64,000 bases of DNA from Pedobacter schmidteae (GCF_900564155.1 NZ_LS999839.1:4523097-4587096); one strand, 5' to 3'. Positions 27,452 to 38,000 are shown, counted from the first letter of the stretch. Notes: generated by a model from the sequence alone, not told the origin. Made by a program: numbers and translations.

Positions 27452-28210
27452 ATGGTAAAAAAAATCAATTTTCCTCTTATTATTTCAGCAATCTTCATCA
27501 GTTCCTGTTCTTCTGTATATATGCCAAACGTGCCAAATACGCCTATGCTTAGCCAAAAAGGTGAGTTTAGTGGTGGTCTGCACATTTCACCCCGACTCAA
27601 TACCAGTCTTAATGGCGCTTATGCAGTTTCCGATCATATCGGCGTGCTGTTTAGTGGTTCTTACATGAGCAGGGAAAAGGAAAGTAAAGATTACCGGCAT
27701 AAACTAATGGAAATAGGAGGCGGATGGTTTGACACTTTTGGACCCGACAACAACCGAATTATTGAAGTATACGTGGGCCTTGGAACCGGAAGAACTGACA
27801 GGACCTTCAGAGAATTTGACGACAATGATGTACTGATTAAAACTGATGTAGAAGAGATTACCTATAGCAAGAGTTTTTTACAGGTCAATTACAGCTCTAA
27901 AAAGAACAATAATCTACGTCTTTTCGGAAAAAACTATCCGCTTAATTATGGAACGGCCTTGCGTATTAGCAACGTAGACATGAAAACGTTTATGCGCAAC
28001 AGTGTGGGCCAGGTAAGGGAAGGTAACATTTTCCTGGAACCTATTTTCTTTACCCGTATGCGCTTAAGCGATACCTTTCAATTGCAATATACCACCAGTG
28101 GAACCTTTGGCCTAAACAGTCGGAAGTATATGAATGCAGGTAATTCAATATTTACTGTAGGGGCCGTGATTAATTTAAATGGTAAAAAGCCAAAATCAGA
28201 GTCAAAATAA
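27452..28210 (+). CDS. Outer-membrane beta-barrel-like lipoprotein of unknown function
   Basis: 252 residues. The start is followed by a short signal and a lipobox (FISSC, C19). The mature protein has repeated beta-strand segments (FSGGLHISPRLNTSLNGAYAV, HIGVLFSGSYMS, IIEVYVGLGTGRTD, SFLQVNYSS) and a NSIFTVGAVINLN strand near the end. It resembles small Bacteroidota barrel proteins with a lipidated N-terminus. No family is recognised with confidence. Divergent from otsAB across 178 bp. Confidence 0.7.
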   Translation: MVKKINFPLIISAIFISSCSSVYMPNVPNTPMLSQKGEFSGGLHISPRLNTSLNGAYAVSDHIGVLFSGSYMSREKESKDYRHKLMEIGGGWFDTFGPDNNRIIEVYVGLGTGRTDRTFREFDDNDVLIKTDVEEITYSKSFLQVNYSSKKNNNLRLFGKNYPLNYGTALRISNVDMKTFMRNSVGQVREGNIFLEPIFFTRMRLSDTFQLQYTTSGTFGLNSRKYMNAGNSIFTVGAVINLNGKKPKSESK

Positions 28211-28235
28211 GCCGTTCTATTCTGAGGCCGGAACC

Positions 28236-28258
28236 TTTTGCGCTGAAAAAGCGCAAAA
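28236..28258. terminator. Weak hairpin between convergent genes
   Basis: TTTTGCGC (28236-28243) and GCGCAAAA (28251-28258), loop TGAAAAA. It has an 8-bp stem with poor T tracts on either side; possible 3'-end structure for the lipoprotein gene. Confidence 0.35.
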
Positions 28259-28350
28259 ATTCCCGGGTCTCTTCATAGACGGCATATTTTGTGTTCATAT
28301 AGCACGAGTGATCATAAAATGCATATTATGCGTTCGTAACAGAAAGGCTC

Positions 28351-31077
28351 TCAAATACCCAGCGTTATATTTCGTAACAGGGGCCTTTCCTGTACTTCAG
28401 TTTTGGTTGCTTTAACCAGGATAAATACATCATGAAATTGACCATCGGTAACCGGATTTATTGTAATGCCGGTACCGGCCAAATCGGTTTGACCAATCAG
28501 CTTTCCATTTTCAGTATCCAGTCTTATTTCCAATACATATCCCATATCAGCTCCGTTTCCGGCAAGCTCAAGGCTCATTTTGCTGACACCGGTCAGATCA
28601 ATCGCTTTCAATTTTAACCATCCTTGTGTTTTAGGGAATATCAAGGTTTCATTTCCGTCCGTTTCTTTACGTCCAAAACCCGAAATATCTTTCAACTCTT
28701 TTGCCGCAATTACATTACTTTTCAGATTGATCACTTTGGTAGCACTTAATGATCGTACGCCAGCTGAGCCCATATCCGTATAGGTAGCTTTTAAAGCAAA
28801 TACTGGTTTATTGGCATTAACTGTAGCCGGAGTCACAATTTTTCCAGCCATTGGCAGCGATGGCGTGCTGGCCGACTTTGCGCCGAGCGACATGATCCAT
28901 TCAGCAATCTGTTTTACTTCACGTTCTTTCATGGCAGGATGGGCAGGCATAGGAATTTCGCCCCAAACGCCACTGCTTCCCTTGATCATTTTGGTCGCCA
29001 GATAGTCGACCGCTTTACTGTTTTTCTGATATTTAGCAGAAACCCTGGTAAATGAAGGACCTATAGAAGGCGCATCAACCTTATGACAAGTGCTGCAATC
29101 GGACTTCAACATTAACGATCTACCCACCAACGTCTGAGCAGCCTGCTGATGCCCAAGCTGTGCACCTGCCAGGTCAAGTCCTTCTGTGTAGGTATTGGAT
29201 ACATAAACCCTGCTACTGTTTACTACAGCTCCATGATCTGTCACCTGCACCTTATAAGCAACAGGGCTTGAAGGAAAATAAAACGACTTATTGCCCAACA
29301 GCTCTATGTCCACTTTAGGATGTTCATTTCCGGCAAAAACCGGGATCACATTACTGGTAGAGGAAGCACCAGATGGATCAACTATCTTCACGCTGATGGC
29401 ATACTCGCCTGCTTTTGTTAAAGTATGTTCCAAAACAGGCGTAGTGGTAGTTTTACGAATCAATTTGCCAATACTCCAAATGTAAGTCAGCTTATCTCCA
29501 TCAGGATCAACGGCATCCACTTTTACACTTAACTTATAAGGTAATAAACCACTGGTTTTCCGGATGTTAAGATTTTTTACCTGCGGTGGCCGATTACCCT
29601 TCAAATAATCGATTCTCACCAGGCCGGCATCCGGATTTTTGGAGAACCAGCCTTTCCCATATTCCAGAATATACAGTTTACCATCTGGCCCCAGTTCCAT
29701 ATCGATGGGAGCAGCCAGCGGAATGTTGGATAAAAAAGGCTCCATACCCAGGTAATCGCCCTGGGGCGACATGCTTACCGCTTTTACCCAACCTCTTACC
29801 CATTCATAAATGATCAATTTCCCATTGTAATAGGCAGGATAGGGGCTTATATCCGGTTTGCTGTGATAAACCGGACCAGCCATAGCTGTACGGCCGCCTG
29901 ACCCTACTTCAGGAAAGTCTTTAGACTGCCCATAAGGATACCAGATATAGGCCGGTTGTGCCGGAGGAAGGATGCTTAATCCGGTATTATTTGGAGAATT
30001 GTTAACCGGTGCAGCGGCATTAAAAGGCTCGCCACTTTGTCCGTTTGTATAATCGTAAGCCCGATAAGGGTAGTTGTTACCAATAAACAAAGGCCAGCCA
30101 AAAAAACCTGCTTTACGGGCCTGGTTTACTTCATCATAGCCACGCGGTCCTCTCAAATCATTATCGACCGAAGCATCTGGTCCAACATCACCCCAGTACA
30201 AAAAGCCCGTTTGCTGATCTACCGAAATCCGGTAGGGGTTTCTGCTCCCCATTACATAAATTTCAGGCTTGCTTTTAGGGTCATTTTTAGAAAACAAATT
30301 ACCTTCAGGAATACTATAGGTTCCATCTGAATTTACTTTTATCCTCAACACTTTACCCCTCAAATCATTCGTATTACCAGCCGATCGTCTGGCGTCATAC
30401 TGATGTAAACCTGTGCGATTATCCAACGGAGCATATCCTTTATTTACAAATTCCTGCTTGGGTGCATCAAAGGGTGTCGAGTTATCGCCTGTTGAAACAT
30501 ATAAAAGCCCATCCGGACCAAAAGCAATCGAACCGCCAGTGTGACAACAAATTTCTCTTTGCGAATAAAATTCCAGTATTTTCTTTTCAGATGATAGGCT
30601 GATTTTATCGTTAACCAATTTAAAACGCGATAAACGGTTTACAGAAGTCTTAAACGGACTATAAAAAACATAAACGTACTGATTGGTCTCAAAATTAGGG
30701 TCGATAGCCAGTCCTAGTAAACCTTCTTCAGCGTTTACATTAGGCGTATTGGTTTTGAAGTAAACATCTAACTTAAGGACTTCCTTTAAAGCTTTAGATT
30801 TATTTTTGTAAATCACAATCTCGCCCCGACGCTGTGCCACAAGAATATCCAGATTTGGTAAAATGGCCATTTCTGTAGGTTCGGTAAACTGTCCATGTAA
30901 CAAGTTGGTTTTAACAAAACGGCTTTGGTCGGGGGTGTCGATATTCAAATTTTCAGCCCGATTTTGAGCGGCCAAAGGCAAAATCCTCGTGTCTTTTTTT
31001 ACCATTTCGCTATGCCCGAAAAAGAGCAGCCACAGAAAGGTAACGCCCGATAGCATTAATGTAAAAAGTGTTTTCAT
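28351..31077 (-). CDS. Multidomain periplasmic sugar-dehydrogenase-like propeller with PKD, cytochrome c and carbohydrate-binding domains
   Basis: 908 residues. The order is: signal/anchor (1-22); GSDH-type beta-propeller (about 55-490; EEGLLGLAIDPNF, GSIAFGPDGLLYVSTGDN, VMGSRNPYRISVD, PIDMELGPDGKLYILEYG are hallmark blade segments); PKD domain (about 498-582, VDAVDPDGDKLTYIWS); class I cytochrome c (about 640-735) with heme motif C661-S-T-C-H665 and axial Met M710 (EIPMPAHP); C-terminal CBM6-like jelly roll (about 765-908). A neighbouring C177-C178 pair is unusual. The propeller would oxidise a sugar (quinone-dependent in the family) and pass electrons to its own heme. It is 107 bp downstream of the HD gene on the same strand. 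Confidence 0.88.
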   Translation of the reverse strand: MKTLFTLMLSGVTFLWLLFFGHSEMVKKDTRILPLAAQNRAENLNIDTPDQSRFVKTNLLHGQFTEPTEMAILPNLDILVAQRRGEIVIYKNKSKALKEVLKLDVYFKTNTPNVNAEEGLLGLAIDPNFETNQYVYVFYSPFKTSVNRLSRFKLVNDKISLSSEKKILEFYSQREICCHTGGSIAFGPDGLLYVSTGDNSTPFDAPKQEFVNKGYAPLDNRTGLHQYDARRSAGNTNDLRGKVLRIKVNSDGTYSIPEGNLFSKNDPKSKPEIYVMGSRNPYRISVDQQTGFLYWGDVGPDASVDNDLRGPRGYDEVNQARKAGFFGWPLFIGNNYPYRAYDYTNGQSGEPFNAAAPVNNSPNNTGLSILPPAQPAYIWYPYGQSKDFPEVGSGGRTAMAGPVYHSKPDISPYPAYYNGKLIIYEWVRGWVKAVSMSPQGDYLGMEPFLSNIPLAAPIDMELGPDGKLYILEYGKGWFSKNPDAGLVRIDYLKGNRPPQVKNLNIRKTSGLLPYKLSVKVDAVDPDGDKLTYIWSIGKLIRKTTTTPVLEHTLTKAGEYAISVKIVDPSGASSTSNVIPVFAGNEHPKVDIELLGNKSFYFPSSPVAYKVQVTDHGAVVNSSRVYVSNTYTEGLDLAGAQLGHQQAAQTLVGRSLMLKSDCSTCHKVDAPSIGPSFTRVSAKYQKNSKAVDYLATKMIKGSSGVWGEIPMPAHPAMKEREVKQIAEWIMSLGAKSASTPSLPMAGKIVTPATVNANKPVFALKATYTDMGSAGVRSLSATKVINLKSNVIAAKELKDISGFGRKETDGNETLIFPKTQGWLKLKAIDLTGVSKMSLELAGNGADMGYVLEIRLDTENGKLIGQTDLAGTGITINPVTDGQFHDVFILVKATKTEVQERPLLRNITLGI

Positions 31078-31184
31078 TTAATAATTTGTGTGTAAGTGTG
31101 TATTTGGTACACTAATATATTATTAAATAATTAAAGCTCAAGGAAATTAAACCTAAACATGAACTTTAGTAAACGATTTATCTG

Positions 31185-32039
31185 TTAAACAAAAAGGGCT
31201 TTTAGCCTGCGTGGTTTAATTTTTAAGTTCGATCCTTTTCTTAAAAACGTAGTATAGCCTTTATGTAGTTTTATAGCCTTTATGGCTTCATATCCCGTAT
31301 TGGTACTTCTTATTTTATTCAATAAAAAAGTATCATCTTTAAAGAGGTCACTTTCCTTCAAAAAACCACTATTCAAAAGGTCGCGAATAATTACTGCCAG
31401 TTCACTATTAGCGTATACATGCAATGGGAGGTTAAAAATTTCATTGTTTAAGCGCTTAAAAGTATGATCAATCCAATCGGCCTGTTCCTCGTCAGTAACT
31501 ACAATTTGTCCTTGCCGAAGCGTAACATATTGCAAAAATAACCTGGCACTATATCTGGTAATCAATCCGCCATGCAAAGCATCACGCAAAGTATAGTCTA
31601 GTCGGTCGGCACAAAGATGGGGTTGGGGCTGTTCAAGAATAGAAAATTCCCCATTTAAGATCTCATCAATATGATAACCATGCTTCCTCAATACATCGGG
31701 AATTTCTGAGTTCATGATCACTTCTGCATATACCTGTTCATGGTAATTTTCTTCACCATTTTCAAATACGTAGTCGCCAACATGTGAAAATGCAGTATGG
31801 GAAACATCGTGTAACAAGCCCGCAATCTGCTCCAGCTCAGTTCCACCAAGTTTTCTGATCAGTAACATAGCTCCAATCGAATGCTCCAAACGGGAATGAC
31901 TCATATCAGGGTTTACTAAAAAGATAGCACCGCTTTGATGAACACCAGCTAAACGCCTTAGGGCATCCGTATTTAACAAATTATCAAAAACTGCCGGGAG
32001 TTCAACATTTCCATAAAGTATATCATTTATTAGTATCAT
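31185..32039 (-). CDS. HD-domain phosphohydrolase (dNTPase/SAMHD1-like)
   Basis: 284 residues. Metal-binding HD set: H53 (SRLEHSIG), H77-D78 (GLLHDVSH), H81 and D145 in CADRLDYTLRD, which is characteristic of the dGTPase/SAMHD1-like branch. The N-terminal INDILYGNVELPAVFDNLLNT resembles the segment that precedes the HD core in that branch. No signal peptide; cytoplasmic. Known relatives hydrolyse dNTPs or related nucleotides; the specific substrate is not readable. Its promoter must lie in the 32.04-32.39 kb region shared with the divergent thioredoxin-like gene. Confidence 0.87.
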   Translation of the reverse strand: MILINDILYGNVELPAVFDNLLNTDALRRLAGVHQSGAIFLVNPDMSHSRLEHSIGAMLLIRKLGGTELEQIAGLLHDVSHTAFSHVGDYVFENGEENYHEQVYAEVIMNSEIPDVLRKHGYHIDEILNGEFSILEQPQPHLCADRLDYTLRDALHGGLITRYSARLFLQYVTLRQGQIVVTDEEQADWIDHTFKRLNNEIFNLPLHVYANSELAVIIRDLLNSGFLKESDLFKDDTFLLNKIRSTNTGYEAIKAIKLHKGYTTFLRKGSNLKIKPRRLKALFV

Positions 32040-32390
32040 CTGGTATGCGCTTTAAATGTTCTTTTTCTATAAAAAACAACAATGCAATATTACTAATATA
32101 ATTAGCAATAATCAAAATTCAATTGCAACTATTTTTAGTAAAAAGTAGTACACTGCTTATAGCATTTCCTCACATAGTTCACACCATCTCCACACATCCT
32201 TCACAAAAAGGTACCCTTTTGTGGGTTTTGTGTGAAGGATGTGTGAAGAAAGCGTGAAGAATCATTAACCTTGTGAAGGACCTGCTACTTAAACAGGCAA
32301 ACATCAATTCTGACAAAAATTTTGTAATTGTTCTGTCTCATTGCCAAATAAATCTTTTGAATGTTTAGCTTTATCTAAACTTATTACATC
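32040..32390. promoter_or_regulatory. Divergent promoter region with a helically phased inverted CTTCACA/TGTGAAG array
   Basis: No gene in these 351 bp. On the left arm CNNCACA-type boxes occur at 32168 (CCTCACA), 32177 (GTTCACA), 32188 (CTCCACA) and 32199 (CTTCACA), 9-11 bp apart. On the right arm TGTGAAG-type boxes occur at 32231, 32242, 32253 (CGTGAAG) and 32272. The inner arms form a perfect 15-bp inverted repeat (32191-32205 with 32231-32245) around a GGTACC palindrome. This could be an oligomeric-regulator operator, a cruciform or an RNA hairpin. Confidence 0.55.
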
Positions 32391-32951
32391 ATGAAATTAA
32401 AAACTTTATTATTCCTTATGGTTACCGCCTTTGGTATCCAGGTTACAACAGCACAAACCACACCTGCACCTGCTACCGAGGTGCTAAATGCAGCCGTAAA
32501 AAAAGCAGCTAAAGAAAAAAAACAGGTATTGGCCATATTTCACGCCTCCTGGTGTGGCTGGTGTCATAAAATGACAGCCAGTTTAAACGATCCTGCCATT
32601 AAACCTTATTTCGATAAAAATTATGTAATTGCCGACTTTGTGGTATATGAATCTAAGGGAAAAGAAAACCTGGAAAACCCAGGTGCAGCTGATTTGCTAA
32701 AAAAATATTACAACGCCGATCAGGGTTTACCTACATGGATGTTTTTTGATGCAAAGGAAAACCTGATGGCCGACTCGCAAATACGCCCCGAAGGAGCTCC
32801 TTTTAGTACCAAAGGGGAAAATGTAGGTTGCCCGGCGAAACCAAATGAAGTACAGCATTTTATCAAAGCATTAAAAAAGACTTCCAGGCTGAATGAAAAA
32901 GAACTGGCAGTAATTACAGCAGTTTTCGCAAAAAACGAAATTAAAAGATAA
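32391..32951 (+). CDS. Periplasmic thioredoxin-like protein (Thioredoxin_7 type)
   Basis: 186 residues: a signal peptide (1-21, TTAQ), then a thioredoxin fold with AIFHASWCGWCHKM, active-site C55-G-W-C58, and the cis-Pro segment GLPTWMFFD. The W-C-G-W-C-H-K-M variant is typical of Bacteroidota and DsbD/SoxW-like periplasmic reductases. It is likely to handle thiol/disulfide exchange in the periplasm. A terminator follows, so it is its own unit although it sits just before a sigma-factor locus that ends with other redox proteins. Confidence 0.88.
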   Translation: MKLKTLLFLMVTAFGIQVTTAQTTPAPATEVLNAAVKKAAKEKKQVLAIFHASWCGWCHKMTASLNDPAIKPYFDKNYVIADFVVYESKGKENLENPGAADLLKKYYNADQGLPTWMFFDAKENLMADSQIRPEGAPFSTKGENVGCPAKPNEVQHFIKALKKTSRLNEKELAVITAVFAKNEIKR

Positions 32952-32970
32952 TCTACTGATTTACTGAACA

Positions 32971-33005
32971 AAAAAGGTGCTGATAAAATTTTTAGCACCT
33001 TTTTT
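32971..33005 (+). terminator. Rho-independent terminator after the thioredoxin-like gene
   Basis: AAAAAGGTGCT (32971-32981) pairs with AGCACCTTTTT (32994-33004), a T run follows, 20 bp after the stop codon. Confidence 0.9.
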
Positions 33006-33036
33006 GTTTAAGATAAGGATAGGTCATTATAATCCA

Positions 33037-33069
33037 TTTGAATAAAAAATAGTAAATTAGCTATTATTC
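33037..33069 (+). promoter_or_regulatory. Candidate Bacteroidota promoter for the second sigma-factor locus
   Basis: TTTG at 33037-33040, about 21 bp spacer, then TATTATTCG (33062-33070), an imperfect TAnnTTTG -7 box, about 25 bp before the start codon. Spacing fits the -33/-7 architecture of this phylum; the -7 box is off-consensus. Confidence 0.35.
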
Positions 33070-33094
33070 GGACAAGTCAGACAAGGGAATATAC

Positions 33095-33673
33095 ATGGTG
33101 ACCGCTTACAGCACAATTTCTGATCAGGAACTTATTTCCTTATTAAAAGAAGGGGATAGACTTGCTTTTACCCATATTTACGACAGATACAAGTACCTGC
33201 TCTATGTGCATGCTTTTAAAAGGTTAAGAAATGAAGAAGAAGCAGAAGACATTGTACATGATATTTTTGCCGCTTTATGGAATAAGCGTGAAACATTTGA
33301 ACTGAAAACCCATCTTTCGGGCTATTTGTTTACTGCGGTACGCAACAGAATATTTAAACTTCTGGCGCACAAAGATGTAGAATCTGATTACATCGTATCC
33401 TTTCATCAGGTTGCTGAACAGACAACCAATATTACCGACTACCTGGTTAGAGAAAATCAGATGACCGCTATGATTGAAAAGGAGATTGCGGCATTACCCC
33501 AAAAAATGCGCGAAGTATTTGAACTGAGTAGAAAGCAAAATCTTTCCCATAAAGAAATAGCCGAGCAACTTGGCATTTCAGAACAGACGGTATCCAAGCA
33601 AGTAACCAACGCTTTAAAAATCCTCAAAACAAAGCTTGGACTACTGATATACCTGGTTTTTCTGATCAGGTAA
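33095..33673 (+). CDS. ECF RNA polymerase sigma factor, FecI-like (second locus)
   Basis: 192 residues. Region 2: FTHIYDRYKYLLYVHAFKRLRNEEEAEDIVHDIFAALWN (in segments). Region 4: LPQKMREVFELSRKQNLSHKEIAEQLGISEQTVSKQVTNALKILK with a clear helix-turn-helix. It is followed by FecR 94 bp downstream and an STN-containing SusC, giving a second surface-signalling cascade independent of the one at 6.5 kb. The C-terminus ends in a hydrophobic run (LGLLIYLVFLI), common in this sigma group. Confidence 0.92.
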   Translation: MVTAYSTISDQELISLLKEGDRLAFTHIYDRYKYLLYVHAFKRLRNEEEAEDIVHDIFAALWNKRETFELKTHLSGYLFTAVRNRIFKLLAHKDVESDYIVSFHQVAEQTTNITDYLVRENQMTAMIEKEIAALPQKMREVFELSRKQNLSHKEIAEQLGISEQTVSKQVTNALKILKTKLGLLIYLVFLIR

Positions 33674-33767
33674 CAAAATATTTTATTTTTTTTAAAATCA
33701 TCTACCTGTTGCCGGGCAGTTAAGGGTCTATAGTATTAATCAGGTCAAAAAACGGATCATTCATACC

Positions 33768-34877
33768 ATGAACAAATACGATGTAAAAGCACTATTAGAA
33801 AAGTTTGACGCCGGTAATTGCAGCGATGAGGAACTTGCAATGCTGGAAAGTTGGTATTTAAACTGGCGAAGCGATGAGCCCTTGGTACTTGAAAGTACCG
33901 CAGCAGATGAAAGTGTGGACAGGATCTGGACCCGGCTACAGGAAGAAGAAAGAAAACCAATTAAATTATGGTCACGCAAGCTAATGAAATGGGCTTCTTC
34001 GGCTGCTGCAGTGATTCTTGTGGCGGGTATAGGCTTCTATTTCTATAAAAACAATTATAAAGCAAATACAGATGCCATAGCCTACGCAAACGACATTGCG
34101 CCTGGGGGCAACAAAGCATTTATCACACTTGCTGATGGTAGCATTATTAACTTAAGTGATGCAAAAGCCGGACTAAGTTTACAAGACAAACAACTTCATT
34201 ATAATGACGGTACCAAAGTAGAAACCCGATCACAGAATCTGGCCCTTTTAGAAAAAGGGGTTACTATTCATACGCCAAGAGGAGGCACTTACCAGATTGA
34301 CTTGCAGGATGGTACCCGCGTTTGGTTAAACGCTGCTTCAAGCCTTACTTACCACCAATCTCTAAACAAACATGGACAACGCATAGTGACCCTCAACGGT
34401 GAAGCTTATTTTGAGGTAGCAAAAGATAAAGCCCATCCATTTATTGTACAAAGTAAAAAACAAAGGGTAGAGGTGCTGGGCACACATTTTAACATCAGCA
34501 ATTATGATGATGACAGTACAGCCAGAACCACCTTATTGGAAGGTAGTGTGAAGATAAATGAGGCCCAACTGAAACCAGGGCAGCAATCTGTACTAACAGA
34601 CAATCAGCTTAAAGTAATCCCTGCCGACATAGAATTGGCTATGGCCTGGAAAAACGACGATTTTGTCTTTAAAGGAGAAGATTTTAAAACCACCATGCGC
34701 AAAATTGCGCGCTGGTACGATGTGGATATTGTATACGATCAACACTTAGCTGAAAACATTGAACTGGGTGGCTGGGTGTCCCGAAAAAGTAAACTTTCAG
34801 AGGTACTCAGAAGAATAGAACTGGCAGGAAATGTACACTTTAAGATAGAAGGGAGGAAGATTATAGTCGAAAAATAA
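33768..34877 (+). CDS. FecR-family anti-sigma factor (second locus)
   Basis: 369 residues: a cytoplasmic part (1-72), membrane helix (about 74-93, KWASSAAAVILVAGIGFYFY), a longer periplasmic linker (95-165), FecR domain (about 165-270; TPRGGTYQIDLQDGTRVWLNAASSLTY, LNGEAYFEVAKD) and DUF4974-type C-terminus (about 295-369, FKGEDFKTTMRKIARWYDVDIVYD). Longer than the first FecR by 47 residues, mainly in the linker. Partner of the sigma factor at 33.1 kb and the SusC at 35 kb. Confidence 0.93.
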   Translation: MNKYDVKALLEKFDAGNCSDEELAMLESWYLNWRSDEPLVLESTAADESVDRIWTRLQEEERKPIKLWSRKLMKWASSAAAVILVAGIGFYFYKNNYKANTDAIAYANDIAPGGNKAFITLADGSIINLSDAKAGLSLQDKQLHYNDGTKVETRSQNLALLEKGVTIHTPRGGTYQIDLQDGTRVWLNAASSLTYHQSLNKHGQRIVTLNGEAYFEVAKDKAHPFIVQSKKQRVEVLGTHFNISNYDDDSTARTTLLEGSVKINEAQLKPGQQSVLTDNQLKVIPADIELAMAWKNDDFVFKGEDFKTTMRKIARWYDVDIVYDQHLAENIELGGWVSRKSKLSEVLRRIELAGNVHFKIEGRKIIVEK

Positions 34878-35028
34878 GTACCATTAATACCAGCCATAAA
34901 ATAAACAGTCAGAAGTGCGCTGAAACACCTCTGACCTAAGATTGGCTTAGCTGAATAAATTATCAACGTAAATACATGATGCCCAAGCTTCGAACCTAAA
35001 AGCCTCATGTTTACCAAAACCTAAACAA

Positions 35029-38000
35029 ATGTATAAAATTTATAGTTGTAAACTATTGCGCATTATGCGATTAACCACCGCCATACTTATCGCTGCAATG
35101 ATGCAGGTAAGTGCCGCTACCTTTGGACAGCGGGTAACACTCAATGAACGAAATTCTTCCATTGAAAATGTCCTCAAAAAAATAAGAACGCAGACGGGTT
35201 ACGACTTTCTGTTTGAACGCAAGCTGGTAAAAGATATCGGTTATGTAGACCTTAAACTGAACAATGTAACTTTAGAAGAAGCTTTAAGAACCCTGTTTAA
35301 TAAAGGACCATTAATGCCATTAACGTATAACATTGATGGAAAAATTGTAGTCATTGAAGCCAAGAAGAAATCAATTCTGGATAAGGTAATTGAGTTGTTT
35401 AGTGAAATAGATGTAAAGGGAAGGGTAGTAGATGAAGAAGGCAAGCCACTTGCAGGAGCCTCCATATCCATCGTTCTGCAGGAATCTTCCGAAAATAAAA
35501 AAACCGGAGATTTTTCGATGATGGTAAAAGGGAAAAAAGCCGTTACCGTAACTGATGCAGAAGGTAAATTCGAGCTAAAAAGTATTGATGAAAAGGCTTA
35601 TATCGTCATTTCCTATATAGGTTATCAGGATCAGAATTTAAAAGCGGCAAAAGACCTTGGTATCATCAAAATGAAGCTATCAGGAAATCTGGAGGAAGTA
35701 ATGGTAAGTACAGGTTACCAGAAAATAGCCAAGGAACGGAGCGCAGGTTCTTTTTCCAAACCGGATATGGACGTGGTGGCCAACAGGGCTACAAGTACCA
35801 ATATCATTCAACGTCTGGATGGACTGGTACCTGGACTAGTAATCAATAACTCGCCTACATCAAATAAACAGCAGTTTTTAATCCGCGGTTTATCAACATT
35901 ACCTACTGTACAAAATTATACCAGTGCTTCGCCCTTATTTGTGGTAGATGGAATACCTGTATCTGATGTTTCTACGATAAACCCGCAGGATGTACAGGAC
36001 GTAACGGTATTAAAAGATGCCACCGCAGCTTCCATTTGGGGTGCACGGGCCTCCAATGGTGTAATTGTAATTACTACTAAGAGAGGAGTAAACAGTCAGA
36101 GATTAAGGATCAACTATGATGCATTTGCCAGTTTTCAGGGCAGACCGGATATTGAATATTTTCCGGTATTGAACAGCAGGCAATACATCCAGGCATCCAA
36201 AGAAACTTTTGATCCGGTAAACTTTACCTATAACCCTGTTTACACCCCTGCTACAGGCAATACCGGATATTCGCCCGATAGGCAAATAGAATGGGACCAC
36301 TCCCGTGGGCTTATCTCAACTGCGGTAAGAGATGCGAAATTAGATAGCCTGAGCAGTATCAATAACCTTGATCAGATGCGCGATATTTTTTACCGTCCAC
36401 AAATGTTAATGAACCATACCTTGTCCTTATCTGGTGGTACCGAAAAATATGCAAATTATACTTCATTGGCTTACACAGGTAACCAAAGCTATACACCTGG
36501 AAGTAAAGACAATACATTCAAGCTCAACACCCGACATGATTATACTTTTAACAATTGGATCAAAGCCTACTTTATCGGCGATCTGACTAACCAGCGTACG
36601 GGTTCAAACCGTGCGGTTTCACCCGATAATCGCTTCCTGCCATATCAACTGTTCCGTGATGCTTCGGGAAACAATATAGATATGTCATATCTGGGTTATC
36701 TGCCCAGGGAAGCAATTGCCCCGATAGCAACTTTAACAGGCCGTAACCTGAACTACAATCCAATTAACAACCAGGAAACAGGAGCCAGCAGCAGTAATGC
36801 ACTCATAGCCCGTATTACTTCAGGAATTACAGTCAAGCTATTTGAGGGAATACACTATGAAGGTGTGTTTGGCTACCTGCGAGGCACAAACCGCAGCAGC
36901 GATTACGACGACAACACGAATTATGCACAAAACATACAGCTACTGGAGTTTGCACAAAACAACAACGGAACCATCAAATACAATTTGCCCAATACTGGTG
37001 GAAAGTACGGCACCAGGAACTATACCGAAGAAAACTGGACGATAAGAAACCAGCTGGTATATGATTTTGTTTCAAAAAATGAGTTACATCAAGTTACAGC
37101 ATTGGCTGGATATGAGGCGCAGGAACAAAAAAATATAACAAGCTCAAGTTTGGTATTTGGTTACGACCTGAATTCTCAAACCTATTCTTTACTGGATTAC
37201 AAAACACTGGCGGCAAGTGATATTGCCGGCGGAATTATACCTACGCTTCCGGGCAATGGTCAATTACGCCAAAATCCATTTACCCAAACAGAATATCTGC
37301 AAAGGTTTAGATCCTATTATGCCAATATGGGATATACCTACAACAAAAAGTATACAGTAAACGCAAGTTGGAGACAAGACAAAAGCAACCTTTTTGGCAT
37401 CAATAAGTCAGCACAACGTAAGCCGGCATGGAGTGTTGGCGGTAAATGGAGCATCAGTAACGAACAGTTTTTAAAGAGCAATAACACCATTAACGATCTG
37501 GCAGCAAGAATTACTTATGGTGTTGGTGGAAACTCGCCGCTTCCCGGTAAGAGTGCAAGCCAGGATGTATTGAATCCTGTAGGAAACGTTTATGTTCCCG
37601 GAGGACAGGGATATATCGTTGCTACAGCTGGCAATAAAAACCTAACCTGGGAACAAACCCGGACACTCAATATTGGGTTGGATTTTTCTTTACTGAACCG
37701 CCGTTTAAACGGTTCATTGGATTTCTATAAGAAAAAATCAACTGATCTGATTGGTCCGCTCCAGGTAAATCCATTTACTGGTTTCCCTACCATTGTTGGC
37801 AATGTAGGCGATCTGTCAAACGCAGGGATAGAGGCGTCATTAAATTCTATAAACATACATCAGCCCGATTTTCGTTGGAGCAGTTCTTTTACCATTTCTT
37901 ACAATAAAAATAAGGTTACCAAAGTCAATTTGTTAACAGCTGTCAGCACAGGGGCTGATAAAATCAAGGCACAGTATCTTCAAGGTTATCCTGCGTTCTC

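Noticed and set aside
27343..27552. 69-residue frame before the barrel lipoprotein
   Set aside because: It overlaps the start of a gene with a clear lipoprotein signal in another frame and has no recognisable feature.
32161..32280. Possible replication origin with DnaA boxes (TTCACA/TGTGAA-like words)
   Set aside because: The words do not match TTATNCACA, and no dnaA, dnaN or other origin-linked gene is near.
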